Of a stretch of 64,000 nt of DNA, positions 53,955-64,000 are shown in pieces. The DNA is from Paraburkholderia phenazinium (GTDB taxonomy: Bacteria; Pseudomonadota; Gammaproteobacteria; Burkholderiales; Burkholderiaceae). The position numbers and the translations under genes were made by a program. The notes under the pieces are model-generated. The model had not been told where the DNA came from. It ran no database searches and saw only the letters and a program-made list of their open reading frames with translations. Every line of letters starts with the position of its first letter. The stretch's first letter is position 1. The DNA lies in NCBI RefSeq assembly GCF_900142845.1, contig NZ_FSRU01000001.1, positions 3,869,706 to 3,933,705 of the forward strand, written 5' to 3'.

Positions 53955-55289
53955 ATGCCGCGCCGCACGCAAATGAATCGGCTTGATCTGTGGATGAATG
54001 GTCTGCCGGTCGGCTATTGGGAAACCACTCGCAGCGGCGAGCGGCTCGTGTATCGGGACGACTGGATCGACGATCCCCAAGGGCGCCCCCTCTCCCTATC
54101 GCTGCCCTTCACACCGGGCAACCAGCCTTATAGCGGCCAGGTCGTAGCGGATTATTTCGACAATCTTCTTCCTGACAGCGAGGCGATCCGCCGCCGCATT
54201 GCCACACGCTACAAAACCGGTAGCACCGAGCCTTTCCAGCTTCTCGCGAAACTGGGCCGAGACTGCGTGGGCGCCATCCAGATGCTCCCGCTGGACGAGG
54301 CGCCGGTCGATCTCAGGAGCATCCGCGGACGCGAACTCAAGCAGGGTGAGATCGCCCGCCTGCTGCGGGACACAACCTCGGCAATCCAGTTGGGCCAGCA
54401 TGAACCTGTGGATGATCTGCGCCTGTCCATCGCCGGCGCGCAGGAAAAAACGGCCCTTCTCCGAAGCGGTAACCGATGGCTGCTGCCTGAGGGCAGCACG
54501 CCAACCACGCATATCTTCAAGTTGCCGTTGGGCCTGGTAGGCAACATGCGGGCCGACATGCGCACCTCGGTGGAAAACGAGTGGCTCTGCTCGAAAATCG
54601 TCGCAGCCTATGGCCTGCCCATCGCCCAATGCGAAATCGCCAGGTTCGAGGATCAGAAGGTACTCATTGTCGAACGCTTCGACCGCAGGTTATCAAGCGA
54701 CGCAAGCTGGATTTTGCGGCTACCGCAAGAGGATATGTGTCAGGCAACCGGCACACCTGCACTTCAAAAGTACGAGTCTGACGGCGGCCCAGGCATTGAA
54801 GCCATCATGCACGTGCTCGAACGGTCTGAGCGCGAAGCCACGGACAGGCGTCACTTCTTCATGACGCAAATGATCTTCTGGCTGCTGGCGGCCACGGATG
54901 GTCATGCAAAAAACTTCAGCATCGCCCACCTGCCGGCCAACCGTTACGAATCCACGCCGCTCTATGATGTATTGTCCGCTCATCCGATCATAGGCAGGGG
55001 CGCCAATCACATTGCCGTGCAAAAGGCGAAACTGGCCATGGCGGTGCGTGGCAAGAACGTCCACTATCTGATCAACCAGATCCAGCGCCGTCACTGGATT
55101 GCCCAAGGGCAACGCGTCGGATTTTCTGCTGCAGAGACCGAAGAGATGATCGGCGAACTGACTGCGCAGACCTCGGATGTCATCGACGAGGTTGCGGGCC
55201 TCCTGCCAAAAGACTTCCCCATGGATATTGCGGAGGCCATTTTCAACGGCATGCAGCGGCTGAGCAGCAAACTGGCCCTGTCGAAGTAA
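53955..55289 (+). CDS. hipA: HipA-family serine/threonine kinase toxin
   Basis: 444 residues, the normal HipA length. Ser158 directly before IAGAQEKTALL matches the regulatory autophosphorylation Ser150 of E. coli HipA. LLPEGSTPTTHIFKLPLG is the nucleotide-binding part, AATDGHAKNFSI holds the catalytic Asp, and PLYDVLSAHP holds the metal-binding Asp. E. coli HipA phosphorylates glutamyl-tRNA synthetase and causes growth arrest and persistence. ATG 53955 begins two bases after the hipB-like stop; TTG 53946 is an alternative. All catalytic elements appear intact. Confidence 0.9.
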   Translation: MPRRTQMNRLDLWMNGLPVGYWETTRSGERLVYRDDWIDDPQGRPLSLSLPFTPGNQPYSGQVVADYFDNLLPDSEAIRRRIATRYKTGSTEPFQLLAKLGRDCVGAIQMLPLDEAPVDLRSIRGRELKQGEIARLLRDTTSAIQLGQHEPVDDLRLSIAGAQEKTALLRSGNRWLLPEGSTPTTHIFKLPLGLVGNMRADMRTSVENEWLCSKIVAAYGLPIAQCEIARFEDQKVLIVERFDRRLSSDASWILRLPQEDMCQATGTPALQKYESDGGPGIEAIMHVLERSEREATDRRHFFMTQMIFWLLAATDGHAKNFSIAHLPANRYESTPLYDVLSAHPIIGRGANHIAVQKAKLAMAVRGKNVHYLINQIQRRHWIAQGQRVGFSAAETEEMIGELTAQTSDVIDEVAGLLPKDFPMDIAEAIFNGMQRLSSKLALSK

Positions 55290-55304
55290 GCGGGGATCAC
55301 GCCC

Positions 55305-56337
55305 CGTGATTCAACCCGCGACTCCCCACCCTCCACGCCACCGCTGCTCACCGCCGCCAACGCCCTCGCCCCCACCTTCCCCGACGACTCCGCGATCTGC
55401 ACGCCAACAGCCCCGGCACAAAGATCAGCAGATCGCGAATCCGCCGCGCCCCTGCAAGCGCAAGGCACGTCGCCGGATCGAGCCCCCAGCGCGCCGCCAA
55501 TCAGGACGAAGCCACCCTCCTGCACCCCCAGCCCGCCCGGCACAAAAAACGCCGCACTACTGACCGCCTGAATCAGCGACTCGGATCACCACCGCCTCGG
55601 TAAAACTCACGCGTGCACCGAGAAAGTACAGCGCCAGCCAGATCTCCAGCGCGGTTAGCACGCACTGCAGCGGCTGCCAGAAGAACAGATAGCGCAGCAC
55701 CACGCCACGGCGGCGCCAGATCAGTTTGATCGACTGATCGATCTGTGCCGACTGGCCCACCAACGCGGCCAGCTTCCCGCTCGTCGCATGGTTCAGCATG
55801 CGCGTGATGCGTTCGAACGGGCTCGCGTGCTGCACCAGCGCGAACAGCACCAGCAACGGCGTGAGCGCCACGATGCCCCAGGCCAGATCGGCAGCGAGAC
55901 GTAGCGTGCCCGACGCCGCGTGAGCAAACAGAAAGCCGATGCCGACCAGCGTGAACATCACTGGCTGATCAGCGTGAGCTGCATATCGACCACCAGACTC
56001 GCCGCCGCGGTCGAGCCGCGCAGACCGCGACGCCGCATGAGGCGAAACGACACCACCTCGCCGCCGATGCGCGCCACCGGCAACATGCTGTTGACCGATT
56101 CGCGAATCCAGACAGTTGCAACATGCCCGCCAGGCTGGGCCCGGTTCGCGCCGCGTATCAGGCTTTGCCAGTCGCGCGCGTTGGCGAGCATCGGCAGTAC
56201 GTGGGCGAGCCCCGCCAGCACCAGCCCCGCGCCGGCGGCGCGCATGAGCCCGAGCACCGCGCCCGGGTTGTCGTGCACCACCAGCCAGAGCGACGCAATC
56301 AAGCCAAGCAACGCGCGAGACGACCGACATGCTTCAT
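55305..56337 (-). pseudogene. HpnL-like hopanoid-associated membrane protein, split by several indels as sequenced
   Basis: Joining frames recovers a lysylphosphatidylglycerol-synthase-type integral membrane protein of about 340 residues: start MKHVGRLA at 56337, then LGLIASLWLVVHDNPGAVLG, RESVNSMLPVARIGGEVVSF, MFTLVGIGFLFAHAAS, FFVPGGLGVQEGGFVLIGGA, QIAESSGKVG. Frame breaks are needed near 56314, 55960, 55583, 55485 (C-run of five) and 55400, each one base. No premature substitution stops were seen, so the protein is probably intact in the organism. It would belong to the hopanoid side-chain or transport machinery beside hpnI and hpnJ. The exact 3' end is uncertain. Confidence 0.65.
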
Positions 56338-56469
56338 CACGCTGCCACCTTATTGCACGCCCCCAGCATCACCGCATTGACCGCGGTGACTGGTACTACG
56401 AATACGCCACGTTGCCGGAGGTCCGCTGAACCCACCCGCGCAGCCTGCAAAGAAAATCCGCATAACCCC

Positions 56470-57707
56470 TTACTCGTCCTGAACTGGCGACAGCAAACCA
56501 TTGCCGTCCACCTTGAAGCTCACGCCTCGCCAGATCACTCGTGTCGAACAGAAGCTCGCCACGAAGATCAAAAAAACGACACGATATCCCAGAACGGCAC
56601 AACCACAGGTCGCGACGCACTTGCGCAACGCGCGATCCGATTGTACTTTCAGCGCCAGCCGCGCGAGCAGCGCCACCGCCACGAGCGGCCACGCCCATGC
56701 CGCACCGGCCGGACAACACGATCGTCAGCAAGGCAAAGGCCAGCGGATGAATCAGTGCCGAGCCAAAATGGCCGACCGGATCGGATCGTGCGGATAGTCC
56801 GGCTCCAGCGCAATTCGTGCGCAATCAGCTTGGTGGCGCTGGTCTCGACGCACGCATGCGACACCGTGAACGGCGGTATCACCACCTTCTCGCCAATCAT
56901 GCGCACCGCTTCGCCGATCGCATGATCCTCCGCCAGGTGATGCACGAACTGCGCGAAGCCGCCGATCTTCTCGAGCGTTTCGCGCCGCATCGCAATGGTC
57001 TGCCCAAAGCACGGCCGCGCCATCCCCAATGCCAGCCCCGTCACGACGCCCGGCAGGAACTGGTAATTGGTCGCCTTGGCCGACAGCCGCGGCCAGAACC
57101 CCGGATCGGGCTGGCCGCGATAGACACAGGTGACGAGACCCACGCCGGGCTTCTGCAACTCGCCGATCACGTTGCGCAGATAATCCGGCCCCACGCTCAC
57201 GTCGCTGTCCGCGAACACCAGCACGTCATGCTGCGCCTCGGGCAACATGTTGAGGATGTTGCTCATCTTGCGGTTGGGTCCATACAGACGTGCATCGGCC
57301 ACCACCGTGATATGCGCATCAGGATGCAGCAGACGCAACTGTTCAACCGTGTGCAATGCCGGATCTTCCGAGTCGTGCACGCCGAACAGGAATTGCAGTG
57401 GACCCGGATAGTCCTGCTGGCAAAAGCTCGCCAGATTGCTGAGCAGGGTCCACTCGTCGCCGTGCAGCGGCTTGACGATCGTGACCGGCGGATAGCTGCT
57501 GGGCTCCGAGGGGGGACGCGCGAAGAAACGCCCGATCAGCGCGCCGGCCAGTACCGTGTATGCAATGCCGAACATCGCCCCCATGCCGCACAGCACCGCC
57601 AGCGCGAGGCGCAACAGATGCAGCGCGCGCAGGGATCCTTCGAGTTCGATCAGCCCGATCGCCAGCAGCACGGCAATCGGGCACGCGAGCCAGGCGAGGC
57701 GCTTCAT
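56470..57707 (-). pseudogene. hpnI: HpnI hopanoid glycosyltransferase, frameshifted near its C-terminus as sequenced
   Basis: The first 300 residues read in one frame from ATG 57707: TM segments, the GT2 motifs VTIVKPLHGDEW, VFADSDVSVGPDYL and HLAEDHAIGEAV, then ELRWSRTIRTI. HpnI adds an N-acetylglucosamine unit to bacteriohopanetetrol in the inner membrane. The rest is spread over two other frames (DPVGHFGSALIHPLAFALL; ALLARLALKVQSDRALRK; ASFCSTRVIWRGVSFKVDG to the stop at 56470). Breaks lie near 56786 and 56716 (one extra base each), and three compensating length errors occur in G and T runs between about 56625 and 56570. Confidence 0.72.
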
Positions 57708-57750
57708 GACGGGTCCGTCCACGCGACACGGCGGAAGGGACACATGCCCG

Positions 57751-59172
57751 TTACGCTTCGTGAGCGCGCAGGAAGCGGAAGAACTCGACGCCTTCGCGCA
57801 GACGCCGCTTCATCATGTCCCAGCTCATGAGCATCTCGCGCACGATCTCCCAGATCTTCGAGGGCCGGAAATAGAAGCGCTTGTAGAAGCTCTCGACGTG
57901 GTGATAGATCTCTTCGCGCGACAGATGCGGATAACCGATCGCCGCCAGTGCACACCTTCCTTGCTGACGAGATTGATCACCTTGTTCTCCTGCAGCCAGC
58001 CGTTCTCCACCGCCTGGTTGTAGAGAGCGTCGTGCCCGGATACGGCGCCGCCAGCGACACCTGGATCGTGTGCGGATTGATTTCCTTGGCGTACTCAATC
58101 GTCTTTTCGATCGTCTCCTGCGTCTCGCCCGGCAGCCCCAGGATAAACGTGCCGTGAATCTTGATGTCCAGCTTGCGGCAGTCCTCGCTGAAGCGCCGGG
58201 CGATGTCCGTGCGCAGACCCTTCTTGATGTTCAGCAGGATCTGGTCGTCGCCCGACTCGTAGCCCACCAGCAGCAGGCGCAGGCCGTTTTCCTTCATGAT
58301 CTTCAGTGTCGAATACGGCACGTTCGCTTTCGCGTTGCAGGACCACGTCACGCCCAGCTTGCCGAGACCGCGTGCGATTTCTTCGACGCGCGGCTTGAAG
58401 TCGGTGAAGGTGTCGTCGTCGAACATGATCTCCTTGACCTCAGGCATGTTGTCGCGGATCCACTTCACTTCTTCCAGTACATTCTCCACCGAGCGCGTGC
58501 GGTAGCGGTGCCCGCCTACCGTCTGCGGCCACAGGCAGAACGTGCACTTCGAATGGCAGCCGCGACCCGTGTAGATCGATACATACGGATGCTTCAGGTA
58601 ACCGATGAAGTAGTTTTCAATCTTCAGGTCGCGCTTGTAGACCGGTGCGACGAAGGGCAGCTCGTCCATGTTCTCGAGGATCGGGCGCGCCTCGTTGTGT
58701 TCGATCGAGCCGTCCGCTGCGCGATAGCTCAAGCCCTGATCTGCGCGAGCGGTTTGCCCGCGGCCACTTCCTGGCAGGTGAAATCGAATTCTTCACGGCA
58801 GACGAAATCGATCGCCTCGCTCGCGGTCAGCGAGTTGTGCGGATCCACGGCGACCTTCGCACCCACCATGCCGATCATCACCGACGGTTTGAGCTGCTTG
58901 AGGTCCTGCGCAAACATCGCGTCAGTGGGAAACGACGGCGTGCTGGTGTGGATGATCACAAGCTCGTACTGCTGCGCAATCTTGAGCGAGGCTGCGACCG
59001 ACAAGCCATCCGCCGGCGCATCGAGTACGCGGCTATCCGGCACGAGTGCCGCCGGCTGCGCGAGCCAGGTGGGATACCAGAACGAGCGGATCTCGCGCTT
59101 CGCCTGATAGCGCGAACCCGCGCCGCCATCGAAACCGTCATACGACGGGGCCTGCAAAAACAGCGTTTTCAT
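57751..59172 (-). pseudogene. hpnJ: HpnJ hopanoid radical SAM protein, split by three indels as sequenced
   Basis: Three collinear frames make an approximately 473-residue HpnJ: MKTLFLQAPSYDGFDGGAG with a B12-binding-like domain (VGAKVAVDPHNSLTASEAID), then the radical SAM core (YTGRGCHSKCTFCLWPQ with the CX3CX2C cluster), then EEIYHHVESFYKRFYFRPSK to the stop at 57751. Frame breaks are near 58735 (a base short in AGGG), about 58030-58040 (CTCT repeat) and about 57940 (a base short in CCTGG context). HpnJ is linked to ring contraction of the hopanoid side chain to bacteriohopanetetrol cyclitol ether. It lies 44 bp upstream of hpnI. Confidence 0.74.
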
Positions 59173-59299
59173 GAATGATGCTCCGGCAAGATGCTTGAAA
59201 TCTGATAATCAGGTAATCGAAAGAATGGGTTTGCGATGACATGACAGCGCGCCGGACCTCGCGCGGCATTACGCGCGGCCGGCGCAAAACCTGCTGCCG

Positions 59300-59650
59300 T
59301 TAGCACGCGGCCCACTCGATGGCCGTGCGATTGAACCGGAGATGGAGAACCACAAGCATGCGCACCGGACACACTGGCGATATCTCGATGGCATTGGCAT
59401 GTGCTGCGCTGAAGGTGGCGTAGCGTTGGGACAGGGCTGAGACAAATGCGGCGCGCGCCACGTGTCTTGTGACCAGTACGAAGCACACGATGACCGCCAC
59501 AGCGACTAGCCGGAAGGTCGTCGACGTAAACACATCTTCAGGCACACCGAACAGGCCGATTGCCAAAAGCGCCGCTACGTCTATCACGATGGCAGCAAGC
59601 GACGCTGTCAGGAGATAGGCCCGTAGCATGTTGATTGTGGATGGTTTCAT
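59300..59650 (-). CDS. Hypothetical small membrane protein
   Basis: 116 residues from ATG 59650. Two hydrophobic segments are visible (YLLTASLAAIVIDVAALLAI; LVAVAVIVCFVLVTR), followed by a basic and Ala-rich tail containing two Cys. No family recognised. It lies between hpnJ and the RND outer-membrane gene, on the same strand as both. Coding status rests on ORF length and hydrophobicity pattern only. The 256 bases between it and the outer-membrane lipoprotein stop (59651-59906) show no other gene. Confidence 0.4.
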   Translation of the reverse strand: MKPSTINMLRAYLLTASLAAIVIDVAALLAIGLFGVPEDVFTSTTFRLVAVAVIVCFVLVTRHVARAAFVSALSQRYATFSAAHANAIEISPVCPVRMLVVLHLRFNRTAIEWAAC

Positions 59651-59906
59651 GGCGCGGTTCGTCGATACGGATGGGCGGAAATATCGAACGCGCTTTCATT
59701 TTCCTTGTAGCGATCGATAAGCCGATGCACGTCTTCTGGTTTTAAAGCGCGTCTATACGTCCATGCGTTGTGAGTCGATAGTAGCGGCGAAACCTGATGG
59801 GAACCTTAAGCGAAAAGGCGCCATACTTTCAACGACATAACACCCATGCAGTACAGTGCGAATTGTCCCTGGCAAAGATGACGATCTGACTGGCGACAGC
59901 CCCGAA

Positions 59907-61427
59907 TCACCACACGCCTCCCAGTGCCTTGACGAGCAAAACGCTTGCGTCGATCTGCCGGCGCTCCAGGTCGACGGCAGTGCGCTCGTCCGTCAATGCC
60001 GTGCTTTGTGCGGTGACCACCTCCAGGTAGTCCACGGTGCCGATCCGGTACTGGTCCAATGCAAGCTGCAGGGTCTTTTGCGCTGACGCCACCGCTTCAT
60101 TCTGCTTGCTGGCCTCCTCACGCAAGATACGCAGCGACGCCAGGTTGTCTTCCACTTCCTGAAAGGCCGTCAGCACGGTTTCGCGATAATCGGCCGCGCT
60201 GGCATCGTATTGCGCCTGAGCCTTCTCGGTCATCGCGCGGCGGCGGCCGCCGTCGAACAGGGTGCCCACCAATGCCGGTCCTACCGCCCACATGCGCGAC
60301 GGTGCAGTGAGCCAGTTCGTCAAGGTCGAACTTTCGAACCCACCGGTGGCAGACAAAACAAGGTCGGGAAAAAACGCGGACTGGGCAATGCCGATCTGGT
60401 CATTGGCCGCTGCCACGCGTCGCTCCGCGGCGGCGATATCGGGCCGGCGTTGCAAGAGTTCGGAAGGCAGCCCCACTGGAATCGCGGGCGGTACGAAATC
60501 CGCCGTGGCCGGCGGCAAGCTGAACGTCGACGCGGGCACGCCGGTCAGCGTGGCAATCGCGTGCTCGTATTGCGCACGGGCCACGCCCAGGTCGATATCC
60601 TGCGCTTCGGTGACCTGCAGTTGCGTCTCGGCCTGGCTCACGTCCGCCTGCGACGACACGCCGACCGCGAAACGGCTTTTGGTGAGATCGAGCGACTGTC
60701 GGTAATCTGTAATCGTCTGATCAAGCAAGCGTTTGGAGGCATCGAGTCCGCGCAGATTGAAGTAGTCGACCGCCAGCTCGGCATGCACGCCAAGGCGCAC
60801 GCTCTCGAGATCGGCCGCGCTCGCCTGTGCGCCGGCGCGTGCGGCGTCGTTTTCGTGCGCGATTCTGCCCCACAGATCCGGCTCCCAGCTCGCGTCGAGT
60901 GCGACCGCATAATCGCCGAACGACTTGCCGGCCGTCTGCTGATGACCGATCACGTTCGCCGAATCGTGCAGGCTGGTCGCATCGGTCGTCACGCCGACGG
61001 TCGGCAGATACGCGGCGTGGGCGGACTCGACCATCGCACGCGCCTCCTGAAGCTGAGCGACGGCCTTCTGGATCGTCTGGTTCGAGACGCTGACGCGCGC
61101 TTCGAGTGCCGTCAGTTGCGGGTCGTTAAAGCGCGTCCACCATGCGCCGCGCGATTCGGTGTCGGCAGGCGCGGCGTGGGTCCAGCCAGGTGTAGCAGGC
61201 GAAGACGACACGGCCGCTTTGCCCGCCGTTGTCGACAGTGCGCCGCTATCTGTCGAGGACAGGCCGCCGTTCTCCTTGAAAGCCGCGGGCACGGCCACCG
61301 AGGGTCGCACATAGTCCGGACCGATCGAGCAGCCCGCGAGACCGAACACACTCGCCGCGCAAAGCGCACCAAGCAGCCGCGCGCGCGCGCTGCGCAGCGG
61401 CGTCACGTGAACAAGCCGCAGCTTCAT
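59907..61427 (-). CDS. RND efflux outer-membrane lipoprotein (OprM/NodT family)
   Basis: 506 residues from ATG 61427. The signal peptide ends in the lipobox VFGLAGC, so it should be lipid-anchored in the outer membrane. Two OEP domains follow (WWTRFNDPQLTALEARVSVS; LLQRRPDIAAAERRVAAAND), with YRIGTVDYLEVVTAQSTALT near the C-terminus. Intact, unlike its neighbours. The ATG overlaps the reconstructed stop of the adaptor gene as ATGA. It is the third gene of an adaptor-gap-pump set whose pump lies at the window edge; gene order on the strand is pump, adaptor, channel. Confidence 0.9.
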   Translation of the reverse strand: MKLRLVHVTPLRSARARLLGALCAASVFGLAGCSIGPDYVRPSVAVPAAFKENGGLSSTDSGALSTTAGKAAVSSSPATPGWTHAAPADTESRGAWWTRFNDPQLTALEARVSVSNQTIQKAVAQLQEARAMVESAHAAYLPTVGVTTDATSLHDSANVIGHQQTAGKSFGDYAVALDASWEPDLWGRIAHENDAARAGAQASAADLESVRLGVHAELAVDYFNLRGLDASKRLLDQTITDYRQSLDLTKSRFAVGVSSQADVSQAETQLQVTEAQDIDLGVARAQYEHAIATLTGVPASTFSLPPATADFVPPAIPVGLPSELLQRRPDIAAAERRVAAANDQIGIAQSAFFPDLVLSATGGFESSTLTNWLTAPSRMWAVGPALVGTLFDGGRRRAMTEKAQAQYDASAADYRETVLTAFQEVEDNLASLRILREEASKQNEAVASAQKTLQLALDQYRIGTVDYLEVVTAQSTALTDERTAVDLERRQIDASVLLVKALGGVW

Positions 61428-62667
61428 GACTGGCCCCCTGCTCCGTTCGCTTTTGTCGCCGAGGCGCTGCCAGGGACGAAACCCGCACGGGCTGTCCATT
61501 AGTAATCGAGTCGGACGGATTGAGGATCACCTTGTCGGTCGCGACGAGGCCCGCGGCCACTTCGATGCGCGTACCGAAGTCCCGGCCCAGCTTGATCGTC
61601 TTGAGCAGCACCTTCTGTTGCGCATCGACGGTGGCAACCTGCACCCCTTCAGGCCGGTACAGCAGCGCATTCACCGGCAACGACAAGCCCGGTTGAGCGG
61701 TTTTCAGCGACAGCCGCACCTGTCCATACGATCCCGGCAGCACCGCGTCGGCCGCGTTCGGCACGTCGACTTCGATGCGCAGCGTGCGCGTCGTCGGATT
61801 GATCGCGCCCGTGTTGCGCGCGACGGTTCCCGGCAGGCAGCGTCCGGGGATCTGCGCAACCTCGAGGCACGCCGACGTGCCGTCCAGTTGCGTGCCGGCG
61901 TAGTTCTGCGGCACATCGGCGTATACGCGCAACACGCTGGTCTGGGCCAGATCGAACATCTCTTTGGCCGGACCACCCGCGCTGCCCGCATCGATCAACG
62001 CGCCGACGTCGATGTTTCGCGCCGTGACCACACCCTCGAACGGCGCATAGACCTTCTCATACGACTGCATCTGCGCAAGGCGCGCCACATTCGCTTGCGC
62101 CGCGAGAAGCGCCGCATGTTTCGCCTGCGCGTCGCTCTGTTTCATGTCGGTGTCCTGCTGCGAGACCGCGTGTGTCTGCACCAGTTGCTGCCAGCGTGTC
62201 GACGTCACCTGGGCTAACTGATCGTTCGCCTGCGCCTGCTGCGCATCTGCACGTGCCTGACGCAGCGCGGCGTCCACTTCGGGCGCGTCGATGATGGCCA
62301 GCAATTGCCCGGCTTTCACATGCGTGCCGATATCGGCGTACCAGGCCTTCAGATAGCCGTTGGTACGCGCGAAAATCGGCGTCTGCTGATACGCCTCGAT
62401 ATTGCCCGGCAACACCAGCGCCTGGTCGGGCGGCGCGACCGTGGGTAGCGTGACCTGCACGGTCGGCACGGCCAGTGCCTCGGTCTGCTGCAGCAGCGCG
62501 GCACGCGCGTCGAGCCGCGGCACGATACCGGCGCCAAGCGCCGCCGCGACAACCGCTACGATCAGGGCAACCCGCAGAACGCCGCGCGGGCGTTGCGCGG
62601 GCGGTTGAGTCTGTGGCGCGGTCTGCGACGGATGCTCCGGCGCGGACTTGGGAGGTTGGTTGGACAT
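61424..62667 (-). CDS. RND efflux periplasmic adaptor (HlyD/MFP family), one indel near the C-terminus as sequenced
   Basis: From ATG 62667 (after CGGAGTAC) the frame holds an N-terminal membrane anchor (VALIVAVVAAALGAGIV), the barrel-sandwich parts NGYLKAWYADIGTHVKAGQ and YAPFEGVVTARNIDVGALID, a long coiled-coil hairpin, and GLVATDKVILNPSDSITNGQPV. At 61479-61481 an A-run (T/A tract) is one base short. With one base added the frame would end GSASATKANGAGGQS at TGA 61424-61426, overlapping the next ATG. As sequenced it reads on to 61246 over a nonsense tail. Function: links the pump to the channel. Confidence 0.82.
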
Positions 62668-62759
62668 GCGGCGTACTCCGGTCAATTCGAATCAGATCAG
62701 GTTAGGGTTGCCAGGCACAAGGCGGCCCCGCTCCGGGACCGGGCGAGGCGCGGCGCCGT

Positions 62760-64000
62760 TCACTTCAGAATGTCGAGTTCGGCCTGCGTCATACCGTGCG
62801 GACTACGTTTGGCCAGCCACGCATGCACCACCGAGAACACCACCGGCAGGAACATCAGCGTCGCGACCGTGCCGATCATCAGACCACCGATCACCGCTCG
62901 TCCCAGCGGCGCGTTCTGCTCGCCGCCGTCGCCCATGCCGAGCGCCATCGGCACCATGCCGATCATCATCGCGAGCGCCGTCATCAGCACCGGACGGAAG
63001 CGGCCCACGCCCGCCGCCAGCGCGGCCTGCAGCGGCTCCATGCCTTGCGCCAGCCGTTCGCGCGCAAAGCTCACGACGAGAATGCTGTTGGCCGTCGCCA
63101 CGCCGATACACATCATGGCGCCGGTCAAAGCGGGCACGCTCAGTGTCGTGTTGGTTACGAACAGCATCCACGCGATGCCGGCCATGGCGCCCGGCAGACC
63201 GCAGATGATCACGAGCGGATCGATCCACGACTGGAAATTGATCACCATCAGCAGGTACACGAGCAGCACGGCGAAGCCAATGCCCATCGCGAGGCCGTTG
63301 AACGAACTCTGCATGGTGTCGACCTGGCCGCGGATCACACTCGTGCCACGCGGCAAGTTAGCCTTCGCGGCATCGACGATGCGCGTCACGTCCGTCGCGA
63401 CGCCGCCCAGATCGCGTCCTTGCACCGAGCCGTAGATATCGATCACCGGCTGCACGTTGTAGTGCGTGACGACCGCCTGCTGCGTCGTGCGCGTAAATGT
63501 GCCCATCGCGCCGAGAATCCCGTTGACGCCGCCTGCGTTGCTGCCCGAGCCGCCGGTGCCCGGCGTGAACGTCGCGGAGAGCGGAATTGGCCAGCGTCTG
63601 CAGCGAATTGATGTCGTACTGCGGAACCTCCGTCATCACCGGATAGCTCACGCCGTTCTGCGGATTGAGCCAGAAGTTCGGCGACGTTTGCGAACTGCCG
63701 GACAGTGCGATCAGCAGGCTTTGCGCGACGTCCTGCTGCCGCAGGCCCGCCAGCAGCGCTTTGGTGCGGTCCACGTTGATCGCAATCTCCGGTTGATCGG
63801 CCGGCTGCTGGATGCGCAGGTCGACGAGACCCTCGACGCCGTGCAGTTTTGCCTGCAGGTTGTCCGCGAACGTGCGGTCGTCGTCCAGGTTATTGCCGAC
63901 CACCTGGATGTCGATCGGCGCCGGCAGCCCGAAGTTGAGAATCTGGCTCACCATGTCCGCGGGCAGGAACGAGAACGTCACCGCCGGGAATTTCTCGCCG
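62760..64000 (-). pseudogene. RND efflux pump inner-membrane subunit, C-terminal part, one indel as sequenced; 5' end beyond window
   Basis: The C-terminal half of an HAE1/MexF-MdtB-type pump. The visible part starts in the periplasmic region (EKFPAVTFSFLPADMVSQIL; PQYDINSLQTLAN) and, after a frame break near 63586, continues THYNVQPVIDIYGSVQGRDLG, TM helices, FARERLAQGMEPLQAALAAG, RFRPVLMTALAMMIGMVPMA and LMFLPVVFSVVHAWLAKR to the stop at 62760. It would export hydrophobic compounds with proton coupling. The break is one extra or two missing bases in CCAATTCCG; no other stop is present, so the gene is probably intact in the cell. Confidence 0.75.

Noticed and set aside
55557..56330. Single 257-codon frame in the hpnL-like region taken as a gene
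   Set aside because: Its first half is out-of-frame noise; the real protein switches frames several times along the same strand.
60210..61502. Plus-strand 430-codon frame
   Set aside because: Antisense to the outer-membrane efflux lipoprotein, which has a lipobox and OEP motifs.

Overview
The window looks like chromosomal DNA of a Burkholderia/Paraburkholderia-type betaproteobacterium. This is judged from high GC, dense operons with ATGA-type start/stop overlaps, hopanoid (hpn) genes, a cus-type copper RND system, many LysR/MarR/MocR/AraC regulators and several aromatic-acid pathways. No phage, IS element, CRISPR array, rRNA or tRNA was recognised.

Layout. (1) 1-7676, minus: an aromatic-acid operon encoding a 4,5-dihydroxyphthalate-decarboxylase-like protein, a LigJ-type hydratase, a LigI-type amidohydrolase, an MFS carrier, a LigB-type extradiol dioxygenase, an HpcH/HpaI aldolase and a ThDP enzyme cut by the window edge. 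A degenerate MerR-like gene is divergent from it. (2) 8205-14837, plus: a copper/silver efflux operon (small secreted protein, CusC, CusB, CusA, CusF-like). (3) 14958-22371, minus: a sugar ABC importer with a ketose-3-epimerase-like enzyme, a FrcK-like kinase and an aldose epimerase, facing a LacI regulator across two inverted operator copies. (4) 24173-32474, plus: an eight-gene 2-aminobenzoyl-CoA (anthranilate) hybrid pathway with its own MarR regulator and a RidA-family protein. (5) 33351-40134, plus: a seven-gene, fully overlapping lipid-type operon (desaturase, 3-beta-HSD/OleD-like reductase, MBL hydrolase, F390-synthetase-like adenylating enzyme, PAP2 phosphatase/transferase, sterol-desaturase-family oxygenase, di-iron PF10118 protein). 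I cannot match this set to a described pathway, and it is the best candidate for a new system.

(6) 40245-53276 is a mixed accessory stretch: GST, DHA2 exporter, AraC regulator, an editing-domain-less threonyl-tRNA synthetase preceded by a six-threonine-codon leader peptide and attenuator, a flavin reductase, MocR and LysR pairs, and a second sterol-desaturase-family protein. (7) 53344-55289 is a hipBA module with three equally spaced palindromic operators. (8) 55305-64000, minus: hopanoid genes hpnJ, hpnI and an hpnL-like gene, then an RND efflux set (outer membrane lipoprotein, adaptor, pump). In this last 9 kb most genes are split by one- or two-base indels, many in homopolymers, while the first 55 kb is almost free of them. 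That pattern fits sequencing error better than gene decay.

Gene starts were chosen by Shine-Dalgarno sequence, overlap and family N-termini. Functions are assigned by motif reading alone, without database searches.
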